Source: RGIG4079 sp045596365 (GTDB lineage: Bacteria > Bacteroidota > Bacteroidia > Bacteroidales > Muribaculaceae). Taken from it: a stretch of DNA of 64,000 nt. Every line of letters begins with the position of its first letter. The stretch's first letter is position 1. The translations under genes were made by a program, and so were the position numbers. Under the pieces are notes generated by a model. The model searched no databases and was not told the origin of the DNA. It saw only the letters and a program-made list of their open reading frames with translations. Of the stretch, positions 28,611-38,392 are shown piece by piece. The stretch is taken from assembly GCA_045596365.1 (NCBI GenBank), contig JAZOCE010000023.1, positions 1 to 64,000 of the forward strand. The letters are read 5' to 3'.

Positions 28611-28648
28611 AAACGCGTCGCATGTATAAATGTGACGCGTTTTCTTTT
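28611..28648 (+). terminator. intrinsic terminator after the GHL10 pair
   Basis: Stem AAACGCGTCGCAT / ATGTGACGCGTTT with one G-U pair, 6-base loop, then a TTTCTTTTT tract. Confidence 0.9.
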
Positions 28649-28693
28649 TGTCTAAAAAACTATTACAAAGTCTTATTTGTCAAATTAAATTTG

Positions 28694-28701
28694 TAAGTTT
28701 G
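28694..28701 (+). promoter_or_regulatory. -7 box for the PASTA-rluD unit
   Basis: TAAGTTTG, 46 bases before the GTG start at 28748. Confidence 0.5.
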
Positions 28702-28747
28702 CATCTAAATTGCGGTAATGTTGCCGTAGTATAATAATTATAATTAC

Positions 28748-29371
28748 GTGAAAAAATTTTTTATAAGCATAATTCAATTTTTTAAAAAGCATCCGATTAT
28801 TGCTAATCTCTTGTATATTGTAATTATAGGTGTGTTAATTTTGTGGGCAACAATGGTTTGGCTTGGCTGGTGGACAGGTCATGGCGAGTACCGAGAAGTT
28901 CCTGATGTAAAGGGTTTGTCTTATGAGAATGCCTTAGATGTGCTTGCTGAAGCTGATATGTTGGCGATATTATCAGATTCCATATTTAATACAGATGCTA
29001 AACCTGGTATAGTTATGGAGCAAATGCCCAAAAGTAATTCAACTGTAAAACCCGGAAGATCTGTATATTTGACAATAAATGCTTATTCTCCACGCACAGT
29101 GACAATCCCCAATTTGACAGATATGTCTTTGCGTCAAGCTCAATCAATTATTGAGGGTTTGGGAATAAAGAATATTCGAGTTGTCGAAGTGCCTTCTGAA
29201 TATAAGGATTTGGTGCTCAATGTTAAGTATAACGGATTGCCAATAAGTGGAGGTACTCGAGTTCCAGTTTCAGCAGCATTGACAATTGAAGTAGGAGAAG
29301 GTTATTCAGATACCGATAGTATAAATGGCGATATAGATAATCAGGATATCGTAATTACTGATATAGAATAA
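28748..29371 (+). CDS. membrane-anchored PASTA-domain protein
   Basis: 207 residues from a GTG start; the next candidate starts would cut into the membrane helix. A short basic N-terminus, one membrane helix (about 18-40; IIANLLYIVIIGVLILWATMVWLGWW), then PASTA domains in the periplasm: YREVPDVKGLSYENALDVLAEADM and TVTIPNLTDMSLRQAQSIIEGLGI, a third shorter unit to about 185, and an acidic tail. PASTA domains bind muropeptides or peptidoglycan in kinases and PBPs; this protein has no kinase domain. It is ten bases upstream of the pseudouridine synthase and likely co-transcribed, a pairing common in Bacteroidales. Confidence 0.88.
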   Translation: MKKFFISIIQFFKKHPIIANLLYIVIIGVLILWATMVWLGWWTGHGEYREVPDVKGLSYENALDVLAEADMLAILSDSIFNTDAKPGIVMEQMPKSNSTVKPGRSVYLTINAYSPRTVTIPNLTDMSLRQAQSIIEGLGIKNIRVVEVPSEYKDLVLNVKYNGLPISGGTRVPVSAALTIEVGEGYSDTDSINGDIDNQDIVITDIE

Positions 29372-29380
29372 TTCAGGGAA

Positions 29381-30454
29381 ATGGCAGAACAAGATTTCAG
29401 TAATTCTGATTTGAATATCGAATACGATGATGCTCGTTTGATTGATGCTGAAGATGGGAGAGAGATGTATGAACATTTCCGATTTGAGGCAGATAAAGGA
29501 CAAACTTTGTTGCGTGTTGACAAATTTCTTGTCGCGAGAATAGAAAAGTCGTCACGAAATCGAATACAGCAGGCCGCTGAAGCCGGTTGTATATTGGTTA
29601 ATGGCAAAGCTGTGAAATCTAATTACAGAGTAAAGCCATTTGATGTCGTGAGCATTGTGATGGATCGTCCTCGCTATGAGCTTGAAATTATAGCTGAGGA
29701 TATCCCTCTTGACATAGTATATGAGGACAAACATCTGCTTGTAGTGAATAAACCTGCAGGATTGGTAGTTCATCCAGGACATGGTAATTACCATGGGACA
29801 CTTGTAAATGCTTTGGCCTATCATTTTAGGGATAATCCTGATTATGATGTCAACGACCCTCGTTTAGGTCTTGTTCACCGTATTGATAAAGATACATCAG
29901 GATTGCTCGTCGTTGCAAAGACTCCTGATGCGAAAACGGCTTTGGGAAAGCAGTTTTTTAATAAAACAACAAAGCGTGAATATATCGCAGTCGTTTGGGG
30001 AGTTCCCTCTCCGGTGATAGGACGCATTGAGGGAAACATTGGTCGTAGTTTAAAGGATAGATTGCAGATGGCTGTATTTCCGGATGGCGATTATGGCAAG
30101 CATGCAGTAACACACTATGAAGTAATAGAACAATTTGGGTATGTTTCTGTTGTTAAATGTCGGTTGGAAACCGGACGTACGCACCAGATACGTGTTCATA
30201 TGAAACATATAGGACATCCGTTGTTGAATGATGCCAGATATGGTGGTGATGAGATTTTGCGCGGAACTACAAGTGCAAAATATCGACAATTTGTAAATAA
30301 TTGTTTTGCGATATGTTCTCGACAAGCGTTACATGCACGCACTTTAGGATTTGTTCATCCAGAAACGGGTGAAGAGATGTTCTTTTCCGCGCCTGTACCC
30401 GATGATATGACAGCAATGATAGAAAAGTGGCGAACCTATTTAGTTAAAGAATAG
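29381..30454 (+). CDS. RluA/RluD-family 23S rRNA pseudouridine synthase
   Basis: 357 residues. S4 RNA-binding domain about 47-100 (LLRVDKFLVARIEKSSRNRIQQAAEAGCILVNGKAVK), then the catalytic domain with LVHRIDKDTSGLLVVAKT, where the Asp after HRI is the catalytic residue, and RTHQIRVHMKHIGHPLLND. RluD-type enzymes make pseudouridines in helix 69 of 23S rRNA. It has an N-terminal acidic extension of about 40 residues. Sites modified cannot be told from sequence alone. Confidence 0.9.
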   Translation: MAEQDFSNSDLNIEYDDARLIDAEDGREMYEHFRFEADKGQTLLRVDKFLVARIEKSSRNRIQQAAEAGCILVNGKAVKSNYRVKPFDVVSIVMDRPRYELEIIAEDIPLDIVYEDKHLLVVNKPAGLVVHPGHGNYHGTLVNALAYHFRDNPDYDVNDPRLGLVHRIDKDTSGLLVVAKTPDAKTALGKQFFNKTTKREYIAVVWGVPSPVIGRIEGNIGRSLKDRLQMAVFPDGDYGKHAVTHYEVIEQFGYVSVVKCRLETGRTHQIRVHMKHIGHPLLNDARYGGDEILRGTTSAKYRQFVNNCFAICSRQALHARTLGFVHPETGEEMFFSAPVPDDMTAMIEKWRTYLVKE

Positions 30455-30507
30455 CTTAAAATTATCTAACATCAAAGATATAATTTAGTATTTTCAGGAA
30501 ATTGTAT

Positions 30508-30515
30508 TAACTTTG
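30508..30515 (+). promoter_or_regulatory. -7 box for the acyltransferase-tex operon
   Basis: TAACTTTG, 45 bases before ATG 30561. Confidence 0.5.
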
Positions 30516-30560
30516 GAAAATAGATAATGTTTTCTATATTATACCTTAAATGAGAATAAT

Positions 30561-31718
30561 ATGAAAAGAGAAGAATTTAGCGATATATGTCCTTACGATG
30601 ATAGTGAATTTCAGGAAAAAATAGCCTGTCTTGTAAAGGAGCCGGGTTTTGAACATGCTGTAAGGTATGTGATGCCTGATGTTGATTATCAGGAATTTGC
30701 TAAAGGATTAATGACAATAAATAGTCAAGAGGCATTTCAGATAAATGTGATGTTGCCATTCTTGCAGATGCTTGTGAAGAAAACAACATCAGGAATTTCG
30801 GCAAGTGGCTTTGAAAACATAGAAAAATCTCAAAGTTATACATTTATAACAAATCATCGTGATATTGTATTAGATGCTTCTTTTCTTAATATGTGCCTTG
30901 TTAACAATAATTTCCCTACTTGTGAAGTGGCCATTGGAAGCAACTTGCTTATTTTTGATTGGATTAAAGATCTCGTTAAAATAAATAAGAGTTTTATCGT
31001 AAAACGCAATTTGCCTATGTTACAGGCTTTAAAAGCCGCTAAGCAATTGTCGGCATATATTTATTTCGCTGTTAATGAGAAGAAGCAATCAGTGTGGATT
31101 GCACAGCGTGAAGGAAGGGCAAAGGATTCAAATGATAGGACTCAAGAATCTCTTATTAAGATGATGGGACTTGAAGGCCCTGGAAATTTACTTGAAAATC
31201 TATTAGCAAAAAAACTTGCGCCAATTTCTATATCATATGAATTTGATCCAAATGATTATTTAAAAGCAAGAGAATTTTTGTTGCGTAAAAATAATCCAGA
31301 TTTTCAAAAATCAGAACGAGATGATTTGTTTAGTATGGAAACAGGTATCCTGCAGTTTAAAGGTCGTGTACATTTTGGCGCAGGAAAGTGCATTAATTCT
31401 CAATTAGAGGACTTAAAAAATATAGAAGATCGCAATGAAATAATTCACAGAGTGTGTGCGATTATAGACAATTCTATACATTTGGGATATAAGATATATC
31501 CAATAAATTATGTTGCTTATGATACAGTTACCGGTAGCAACCGTTTTCGCTCAAGTTATTCTGATGAAGAATTATCTGCAGTAAATGAATATCTTGATAA
31601 CCAATTATCTAAAATTCCTGATGTTACAGATGAAGATTATGCCTACATGCGTAATATGATGCTTGAAATGTATGCTAATCCGTTACGTAATAAACTTGTT
31701 GCAGAGGGAGCTGAATAA
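30561..31718 (+). CDS. glycerol-phosphate-acyltransferase-like protein
   Basis: 385 residues, cytoplasmic or membrane-peripheral. The PlsC-type motif is ITNHRDIVLDASFL (HRDIVLD standing for HxxxxD), followed by SFIVKRNLP and a glycine-rich AQREGRAKDS that corresponds to the EGTRS block. The family is found in Bacteroidota and annotated there as 1-acyl-glycerol-3-phosphate acyltransferase. It is longer than a typical PlsC (about 240), with an extra N-terminal helical part and a C-terminal half that ends in a helical segment (DEELSAVNEYLDNQL). Lipid acceptor not determinable. First gene of a run that ends at 35434 with gaps of 10 and 2 bases and a 4-base overlap. Confidence 0.78.
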   Translation: MKREEFSDICPYDDSEFQEKIACLVKEPGFEHAVRYVMPDVDYQEFAKGLMTINSQEAFQINVMLPFLQMLVKKTTSGISASGFENIEKSQSYTFITNHRDIVLDASFLNMCLVNNNFPTCEVAIGSNLLIFDWIKDLVKINKSFIVKRNLPMLQALKAAKQLSAYIYFAVNEKKQSVWIAQREGRAKDSNDRTQESLIKMMGLEGPGNLLENLLAKKLAPISISYEFDPNDYLKAREFLLRKNNPDFQKSERDDLFSMETGILQFKGRVHFGAGKCINSQLEDLKNIEDRNEIIHRVCAIIDNSIHLGYKIYPINYVAYDTVTGSNRFRSSYSDEELSAVNEYLDNQLSKIPDVTDEDYAYMRNMMLEMYANPLRNKLVAEGAE

Positions 31719-31728
31719 TCGATAAATT

Positions 31729-32913
31729 ATGAGATTATCAATATTAATGATGTTAATTGCCATATTGATTAATGTGGCAATTGATTTTTATTTGTATAGA
31801 ATAATAAAGAAAAGGACAAAATCAGCAATCTTGTCAAAAATACATATTACAACATCAGCATTATTACTGCTTTATATAATAGTGGGAATTTCGATTCCGC
31901 GTCGGTCGGGACCTGATGCTGCACTAATGTGGATATTATATAGCTATTTTTCTATATATCTACCCAAAATAATGTTTTTGATATTTGATACAATTGCATC
32001 AATCCCCAAGTTGTGGAAAAGTTGCAGAGTTAAGATTTTATCATGGATAGGTGGTATTTTGGCTATTCTTATATTTATTTTAATGTGGTGGGGCGCTTTA
32101 ATAAATAGATATAATATCGATGTTGTAGAAGAAGAAATTAAAATAGCTGATTTGCCTTCTGCTTTTGACGGATATCGTATATTACAATTCTCCGATTTGC
32201 ATGTTGGCTCTTATGATAATGATACAATATTCATTAAAGAAGTCGTAGATGTTATAAATAATCAAAACGCAGATGCTATTGTCTTTACGGGAGATATCGT
32301 AAATCGCCGTACAGATGAATTGCTCCCATTCATAGAAACGTTATCACAGCTTAAAGCCACTGATGGAGTGTATTCTATTTTAGGAAATCACGACTATGGT
32401 GAATATTGCAATTGGGAAAACGAAAGAGCAAAGATTGAAAATTTAGAATTGCTTCATAGGTTGCAACGCGACATGGGATGGCAATTGCTTTTAAATGAGA
32501 GTAAAACAGTGTATAGAGGAAACGACTCAATAGCAATAATAGGTGTGGAAAATTGGGGAGAGCCACCATTCCCTGTGTATGGCGATTTGGCAAAATCCTA
32601 TACCGTGTTAAATGATAGTGTCACAAAGATATTGTTGACACATAATCCTGAACATTGGCGAAAAGAAATTAAGGATAATGTTGATGTAAATGTTGCATTA
32701 TCATTATCGGGACACACTCATGCTATGCAATTATCTTTGTTTGGAGTGTCGCCTGCAAGTTGGCGGTATCCGGCTTGGGGTGGTAAATATGAAGATGAAA
32801 AAGGGCAAACTTTATATGTGAATATAGGGCTCGGTACAGTATTAATTCCAACACGAATAGGAGCTACTCCTGAAATCACAATTTTAACATTGCGAAAGGC
32901 TGAAAAGAAATAA
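31729..32913 (+). CDS. membrane metallophosphoesterase
   Basis: 394 residues. Four N-terminal membrane helices (about 1-135), then a calcineurin-like phosphoesterase domain: ILQFSDLHVGSY (metal ligands Asp/His), VFTGDIVNRR, LGNHDYGEY, LLTHNPEHW and LSGHTHAMQ. All five metal-binding blocks are present, so it should be active. Bacteroidota members of this YaeI-related group are of unknown substrate; lipid-linked pyrophosphates or phospholipids are candidates, in line with the neighbouring acyltransferase (inference). Confidence 0.88.
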   Translation: MRLSILMMLIAILINVAIDFYLYRIIKKRTKSAILSKIHITTSALLLLYIIVGISIPRRSGPDAALMWILYSYFSIYLPKIMFLIFDTIASIPKLWKSCRVKILSWIGGILAILIFILMWWGALINRYNIDVVEEEIKIADLPSAFDGYRILQFSDLHVGSYDNDTIFIKEVVDVINNQNADAIVFTGDIVNRRTDELLPFIETLSQLKATDGVYSILGNHDYGEYCNWENERAKIENLELLHRLQRDMGWQLLLNESKTVYRGNDSIAIIGVENWGEPPFPVYGDLAKSYTVLNDSVTKILLTHNPEHWRKEIKDNVDVNVALSLSGHTHAMQLSLFGVSPASWRYPAWGGKYEDEKGQTLYVNIGLGTVLIPTRIGATPEITILTLRKAEKK

Positions 32914-32915
32914 AT

Positions 32916-35054
32916 ATGACACACGATATAGTCTCTATAATAAGTGAGGAATTAAATCTTTCAAACAAACAAGTCTCGGCAACGATTAGATTGTTGGCAG
33001 ATGGGGCAACAATACCATTCATCAGTCGTTATCGAAAAGAAGCGACGGGTTCTCTCGATGAGGTTGCAATTAGAAATATTCAGCTGAGAAATCAGGAGAT
33101 ACAAGATATAATCAAACGTAAGGAATATATTCTTGAAACAATTGAGGCTCAAGGTAAATTAACACCTGAGTTGAAAGAAAAAATAAATTCAACGTTAGAT
33201 GCTTCAGTTTTAGAGGATATATATTTGCCATATAAACCGAAACGTCGCACTCGTGCGGCAATTGCCCGTGAGCGGGGATTAGAGCAGTTGGCAAAAATAA
33301 TAATGGCTCAAGCGTCAAGCGATATTGAACGTCAAGCGTCAAGATTTTTATCAGATGATGTAAATAGTGCCGATGAGGCTATTTCCGGCGCACTTGATAT
33401 TATTGCTGAGTGGGTGAGTGAAAATGAAAAGATTCGTTCAATCGTCAGGACTCGATATATTAAGAGTGCAATTATTTCAGCATCAGTAGTAAAAGGCAAG
33501 GAGGACGAAGCTCAGAATTATAAAAATTATTTTGATTTTTCAGAGCCTTTGAGATATTGTTCTTCACATCGTTATCTTGCAATGAGACGTGGAGAGTCCG
33601 AGGGATTATTACGAGTGTCTATATCAATTGATGACGAAGAAATGCTTGAGCGATTAGATAAATTCTTTGTAAAGTCGACGGCAACTTCTCAAGTAGCAGA
33701 ATATATTCATCAGGCAGTAAAAGATGGCTATAAACGATTGATAAAACCATCAATAGAAACAGAAGTGTCGGCATTGACAAAAGAAAAGTCTGATACAACT
33801 GCGATTGCTATGTTTGCCGATAATGTTCGACAATTATTATTTGCTCCGCCATTAGGAAACAAGCGCGTAATGGGTATTGATCCGGGATACCGCACAGGGT
33901 GTAAGGTAGTGTGTCTTGATGCACAGGGAAATCTATTACATAATGATGTGATATATCCATGTGCTCCCACAAATGATTATAAAGGTGCTGCTCGCAAGAT
34001 AAGTTACCTTGTCGAAGCTTATAAAATTGATGCAATCGCAGTGGGAAATGGAACAGCGGGGAGAGAGACAGAGAAATTTTTATCGTCATTGCGCTATCCT
34101 CACAAGGTGCAAGTTTTTGTCGTTAGTGAAAATGGAGCATCAATATATTCTGCATCCAAAATCGCACGAGAAGAGTTTCCCGACAAAGATGTAACTGTGA
34201 GAGGTGCTGTATCTATTGGACGACGTTTGATAGATCCTCTTGCTGAATTGGTAAAGATTGACCCCAAATCAATTGGTGTGGGGCAATATCAACACGATGT
34301 CGATCAAGCTAAGTTAAAAGATGCACTTGACTATACGGTGTCAAGTTGTGTGAATTTAGTTGGTGTTAATGTAAATACTGCATCGCGTCAATTGTTGGCT
34401 TATGTTTCCGGAATAGGATCACAATTAGCCGGAAATATTGTTGATTATCGTGCCGAGCATGGTGATTTTAAATCTCGAAAAGCATTAAAAGATGTACCTC
34501 GAATGGGAGATAAGGCATTCCAGCAGTGTGCCGGCTTCTTAAGAATTCCTAATGCTGAAAATATATTGGATAATACAGCTGTACACCCCGAGAGCTATTC
34601 AATAGTTGAACGCATTGCAAAGGATAATAAATGTAGTGTTGAGGAGATTGTAAAAGACAAAGAGTTATTGCACTCAATAGATTTGAATAGATATGTGTCA
34701 AATGAAATAGGTCTTCCAACTCTAACTGATATTATATCAGAGTTAGATAAACCCGGGCGTGATCCACGCTCAAAGGTAGAAATTATGGAATTTGATGAGC
34801 GAGTAAAAAGCATAAATGATTTGAGTGAGGGAATGGTGCTGAATGGAATAGTTAACAATATCACTGCATTTGGCGCATTTGTGGATATCGGTATAAAAGA
34901 AAACGGATTAGTTCACATATCTCAGTTATGTGATCATTTTGTGGCATCGCCTTCTGAAATATTAAAAGTTCATCAACATGTAAAGGTCAAGGTAATAGAG
35001 ATTGATTATTGTAGAAACCGCATTGCGTTGACAATGAAAGGGGTAGAACAATGA
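32916..35054 (+). CDS. tex: Tex-family RNA-binding transcriptional accessory protein
   Basis: 712 residues, the usual Tex length. N-terminal helical domain with TIPFISRYRKEATGSLDE (about 31-48), YqgF-like RNase H fold with MGIDPGYRTGCKV (about 319), two helix-hairpin-helix motifs (LLAYVSGIGSQLAGNIVDYRAEHG and DVPRMGDKAFQQCAGFLRI) and a C-terminal S1 domain (VLNGIVNNITAFGAFVDIGI). Tex binds RNA polymerase and nucleic acid and affects transcription. It overlaps the next gene by four bases. Confidence 0.95.
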   Translation: MTHDIVSIISEELNLSNKQVSATIRLLADGATIPFISRYRKEATGSLDEVAIRNIQLRNQEIQDIIKRKEYILETIEAQGKLTPELKEKINSTLDASVLEDIYLPYKPKRRTRAAIARERGLEQLAKIIMAQASSDIERQASRFLSDDVNSADEAISGALDIIAEWVSENEKIRSIVRTRYIKSAIISASVVKGKEDEAQNYKNYFDFSEPLRYCSSHRYLAMRRGESEGLLRVSISIDDEEMLERLDKFFVKSTATSQVAEYIHQAVKDGYKRLIKPSIETEVSALTKEKSDTTAIAMFADNVRQLLFAPPLGNKRVMGIDPGYRTGCKVVCLDAQGNLLHNDVIYPCAPTNDYKGAARKISYLVEAYKIDAIAVGNGTAGRETEKFLSSLRYPHKVQVFVVSENGASIYSASKIAREEFPDKDVTVRGAVSIGRRLIDPLAELVKIDPKSIGVGQYQHDVDQAKLKDALDYTVSSCVNLVGVNVNTASRQLLAYVSGIGSQLAGNIVDYRAEHGDFKSRKALKDVPRMGDKAFQQCAGFLRIPNAENILDNTAVHPESYSIVERIAKDNKCSVEEIVKDKELLHSIDLNRYVSNEIGLPTLTDIISELDKPGRDPRSKVEIMEFDERVKSINDLSEGMVLNGIVNNITAFGAFVDIGIKENGLVHISQLCDHFVASPSEILKVHQHVKVKVIEIDYCRNRIALTMKGVEQ

Positions 35055-35434
35055 ATGTTGCAGTATTGAGTTTGGGCTCAAACAGCCCTGATAAAGAACA
35101 GCAGATGAGAAATGCAGTTAAGCAAATGAAACACCTGTTTAATAGTGTGGCTATTTCTGATTTTTATGAGGTGCCGGCATTCAATGGAAAAGATGCTCCA
35201 TATCTAAACGCAGTAATGGTTGTATCAACTGCAATGTCTATTAATGATGTGAATTTGTTGTTGAAGCGATGGGAAGTTAAGTGTGGTCGCACACCCGAAT
35301 CAAAACAGAAAGGAATTGTGCCGATAGATTTAGATATTGTCATGTGGAATAGTGAGGTTATACGGCCGGTCGATTATTCTCGCAGTTATGTGTCAATTGG
35401 AATAGCTCAACTGCTCGCCGAATTGGTAAAATAG
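35051..35434 (+). CDS. short FolK-like pyrophosphokinase
   Basis: 127 residues against about 155-165 for regular HPPK. It shares the ends of the family: AVLSLGSNSPDKEQQMRNAVKQM, YLNAVMVVSTAMSINDVNLLLKRWE, CGRTPESKQKGIVPIDLDIVMW and a final RSYVSIGIAQLL. HPPK transfers pyrophosphate from ATP to hydroxymethyldihydropterin in folate synthesis. Both catalytic Asp of DLD are kept, but the arginine before them (GPR-x-x-DLD in E. coli HPPK) is replaced, and the loop lengths are short. It may be a divergent paralogue with a different role; a canonical folK could exist elsewhere on the chromosome. Coupled to tex by an ATGA overlap. Confidence 0.75.
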   Translation: MNVAVLSLGSNSPDKEQQMRNAVKQMKHLFNSVAISDFYEVPAFNGKDAPYLNAVMVVSTAMSINDVNLLLKRWEVKCGRTPESKQKGIVPIDLDIVMWNSEVIRPVDYSRSYVSIGIAQLLAELVK

Positions 35435-35437
35435 TAC

Positions 35438-37435
35438 TTATCTATTGCGGAGAGAGCGACAAGGAATTTGTTTGGTTTTACACTCCTCTAAATAGCGATT
35501 ATGGCGACGAGGGTGTAGGTCATAACTAAGAAGGATTGTGTCGGCATTGATTGTTTTAGCAACATCATTAATATTCCCCTTGAAACCACGACACACAATG
35601 GCGTAGTCCGGCTTAGCATTAGATGGATATATGTCATTTGTATTATCAATAATAACGAAATGGGTGTTATTAAAAATGAGATTTCTTCCTTGACAGGAAA
35701 ATAGCGGAGAATAAAAAGAATCTGTAATGAGTGTTATGTCTTTCACATTTCGACGTCCCATGTAATCCTTGTATTTAAATTCTACCCGATCTAATACATT
35801 ACTATATTCGCTATGGTGAGCCGTTGAAAATAAATACATTGAGGTGTCAACGCGTGTAATTATGTTTGTGTAGTAGGTGTCTCTTGGAATATAAAATTCT
35901 ATTTGAGGATAGATCGGTTTGCTTATATAGTGAGCCAATATAGTAAAAATTACAAATATAATAGTCATAATTCCATATGACATTCGTCGGTAAATCAAAG
36001 TCGCTAACAGTAAAATCAGTGTAATTATATAGGGAATAAATAGCCATCCTGAAAAATAGATATTATCAATTTTTGTAAATGGCAAAGATGATGCTATTTC
36101 AGTGATACAAGTAATAATATTGTATAAGAAATCAATAGCATAACAGATCCAAATCGAATTCCACCCACATGCTTCAAATATTATCAGTAACACTCCACCA
36201 CCAATGATGACAGGCAACATGAATATAACTAATATGTTGGCGATTAGAAAATAGACCGGGAATGAGTGAAAATAATAGGCTGAAATCAGCGCAGTTCCTA
36301 ATGTCGCTGATATAGAGACGCATGCAAGTGATGTTATATAATACAAAATGCGTCGTTCCCTATTTATAGGATTGATGAGATTGGTAAATAGGAGTATTGA
36401 CAACACTGCCGCAAATGATAACTGAAATCCTGCGGAATATAGCTGTAATGGGGAAAAAAGTAGAATAATCAATGCTGCAAAACAAAGAGCATTAATAGAA
36501 CTATGTCGGCGTTGTATTATTATGCTTATAATAAAAAGAGTTGTCATGATTGCTGCTCTTGTTACCGATGGAGTAAGACCGGTCATGACAGCATATCCCC
36601 AAAGGAGTATTATCGTGATAATCAATCGAGTGCGATTATATCCCATTATCGATATGGGAAATAGAATAATTGCGATGATAAGAGCAATTAATCCAACGTG
36701 GAGACCGCTTAACGCAAGAATGTGTGCGAGACCTGCTGTTGTAAATTCTTGTCGGGTTTCAGCAAGTAATAATGAATTATCACCGGTGATAGTTGCAGTT
36801 AGGAATTCAGTTGTTTTATCAGATAATAAACTTGCACCAAGTAATGAAACAATATGAGATTGTAGCCGTCTAATGTTCCAAAGTAAGCTATTATTTTCTC
36901 CGATGATAGTGATTTGTTTAGGTTGTATGTAGGCTGTGGCTGTAATACCTTGATGATATAACCCCCTTTCCATATTCCACTCATCAGGTAAATCATGATT
37001 ATTTTGTGGCGATTGTAGTTTTGCTGAAAAAACAACATCATCACCCGGATTTATGACAGGATGCATTGATGGTAAAGTCAACTTACAATGAAAACTGGTT
37101 TTGAAGGCTGAATCTACTTGATTTATCTTGACTATAAGGTGTCGCGATGTTTCTGATTCAGAAGTGTATATGATAGTTCCACAATAATAGTGCTCGGTAT
37201 CTTGTAGTGATTGATTTAGTGAAACAGGTGCTTGAATGAGCATATTCCCCCATCCAATAGCTAATGCCATCATGCAAATTGAGATTATTGCTTTTTTCTT
37301 AAAAAATAAGAACGTTGCAATGGTGGAGACTAATATAATCCCAATAGGATGCGCGCCAGTATTGGCAATGATAATGCCGAATATAAATGAAAGTGTTATT
37401 GGTAATAACGGGATGTAGGAGAGAGGAGGTCTCAC
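35438..37435 (-). CDS. ComEC/Rec2-family DNA uptake channel
   Basis: 665 residues. N-terminal DUF4131-like region with three membrane helices and a periplasmic OB-like domain (about 90-195), then the competence domain with FTTAGLAHILALSGLHVGLIA (about 228-248), ATITGDNS, LTPSVTRAAIMTTLFI and PLQLYSAGFQLSFAAVLSIL. The C-terminal part (about 520-665) keeps a shape reminiscent of the beta-lactamase-like domain but has no HxHxDH motif. The protein would form the inner-membrane DNA channel; Bacteroidota generally have this gene, and natural transformation is not proven by it. Convergent with the FolK-like gene, separated by three bases. Confidence 0.87.
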   Translation of the reverse strand: MRPPLSYIPLLPITLSFIFGIIIANTGAHPIGIILVSTIATFLFFKKKAIISICMMALAIGWGNMLIQAPVSLNQSLQDTEHYYCGTIIYTSESETSRHLIVKINQVDSAFKTSFHCKLTLPSMHPVINPGDDVVFSAKLQSPQNNHDLPDEWNMERGLYHQGITATAYIQPKQITIIGENNSLLWNIRRLQSHIVSLLGASLLSDKTTEFLTATITGDNSLLLAETRQEFTTAGLAHILALSGLHVGLIALIIAIILFPISIMGYNRTRLIITIILLWGYAVMTGLTPSVTRAAIMTTLFIISIIIQRRHSSINALCFAALIILLFSPLQLYSAGFQLSFAAVLSILLFTNLINPINRERRILYYITSLACVSISATLGTALISAYYFHSFPVYFLIANILVIFMLPVIIGGGVLLIIFEACGWNSIWICYAIDFLYNIITCITEIASSLPFTKIDNIYFSGWLFIPYIITLILLLATLIYRRMSYGIMTIIFVIFTILAHYISKPIYPQIEFYIPRDTYYTNIITRVDTSMYLFSTAHHSEYSNVLDRVEFKYKDYMGRRNVKDITLITDSFYSPLFSCQGRNLIFNNTHFVIIDNTNDIYPSNAKPDYAIVCRGFKGNINDVAKTINADTILLSYDLHPRRHNRYLEECKTKQIPCRSLRNR

Positions 37436-37441
37436 GAATTA

Positions 37442-38392
37442 TTATATAGTGTTAATTACAACAATAAAACTGCTAATGCCGATAATAAGCCAAAGTAATA
37501 TAGCCAGCAATAGAGGTTTGATTCCTACAGATTTAATAGCAGTAATTGATAGGCTTGCACCTATGAGAAATAAAGTTAGAACAAGCCCTTTTTTTGCAAT
37601 CCACACAAGTGTTTGTGTAAGTTCTGACGGCAAATTGCAGTAGGTATTCAGTATCATAGCAACAATAAACAAAAATATAAACCAAGGGATAGATATTTTA
37701 CTTGATCTATCTCTGAATATAAGCATCGTAGCGAGAGCTAATGGTATAATCCACAAAGCGCGAGTGAGCTTGATGAGTGTCGCTATTTGTAACGCTTGTG
37801 GCCCAAAGGCTTCTCCCGCACCAACAACCGACGATGTGTCATGAATTGCAATTGCAGCCCATGTGCCAAATTGTTCTTGAGTCATGTCAAAGAAATGACC
37901 GATTGGAGGGAATATGAACAATGCGATTGCATTTAAAATAAAAATAACTCCAAGCGATATTGCCATTTCTTGGTCATTTGCTTTTAGGACAGGACCTACT
38001 GCTGCAATGGCACTACCTCCGCATATTGCAGTTCCAGAAGAAATGAGATATGCTGTTTTGCGATTTATATGCAACCAATATCCAATCAGAACCCCCATCA
38101 CCATAACCCCTATGACAGAAATGATGGTAAACATCATTCCGTTGGCTCCAGAATGTAAAGACTCATTTACATTCATGCCAAATCCAAGACCAACTACTGA
38201 TGCTTGAAGCAGATATTTAGATGTCTTTTTGTTAAATTTTGGATATGGGCATTTGAATAAAAAGGCATATACAAGTCCTAAAAATAACGCAATTGCCGGA
38301 GTTATAATAATGGGCAATTGAGGAATTAAATTATAAGGAAAAAGCACTAATATGATTAGTGCTATGTATATAAATTTACCAGTTTTTATCAT
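37442..38392 (-). CDS. YeiH-family putative sulfate exporter
   Basis: 316 residues from ATG 38392, chosen over an ATG 33 bases upstream because it overlaps the aroE stop by one base (TAATG). About ten membrane helices. Family signatures: KTSKYLLQASVVGLGFGMNV, SSGTAICGGSAIAAVGPVL, IHDTSSVVGAGEAFGPQAL and TLIKLTRALWIIPLAL. YeiH/PF03601 proteins are called sulfate exporters on thin evidence; the real substrate is open. It lies between aroE and comEC, likely one operon. Confidence 0.88.
   Translation of the reverse strand: MIKTGKFIYIALIILVLFPYNLIPQLPIIITPAIALFLGLVYAFLFKCPYPKFNKKTSKYLLQASVVGLGFGMNVNESLHSGANGMMFTIISVIGVMVMGVLIGYWLHINRKTAYLISSGTAICGGSAIAAVGPVLKANDQEMAISLGVIFILNAIALFIFPPIGHFFDMTQEQFGTWAAIAIHDTSSVVGAGEAFGPQALQIATLIKLTRALWIIPLALATMLIFRDRSSKISIPWFIFLFIVAMILNTYCNLPSELTQTLVWIAKKGLVLTLFLIGASLSITAIKSVGIKPLLLAILLWLIIGISSFIVVINTI

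Noticed and set aside
35438..36000. ComEC C-terminus suspected to be frame-shifted
   Set aside because: The frame stays open to a normal stop and similar degenerate ends are usual for Bacteroidota ComEC.
36522..36857. Plus-strand frame inside comEC
   Set aside because: Shadow of the hydrophobic comEC coding sequence; no start context.
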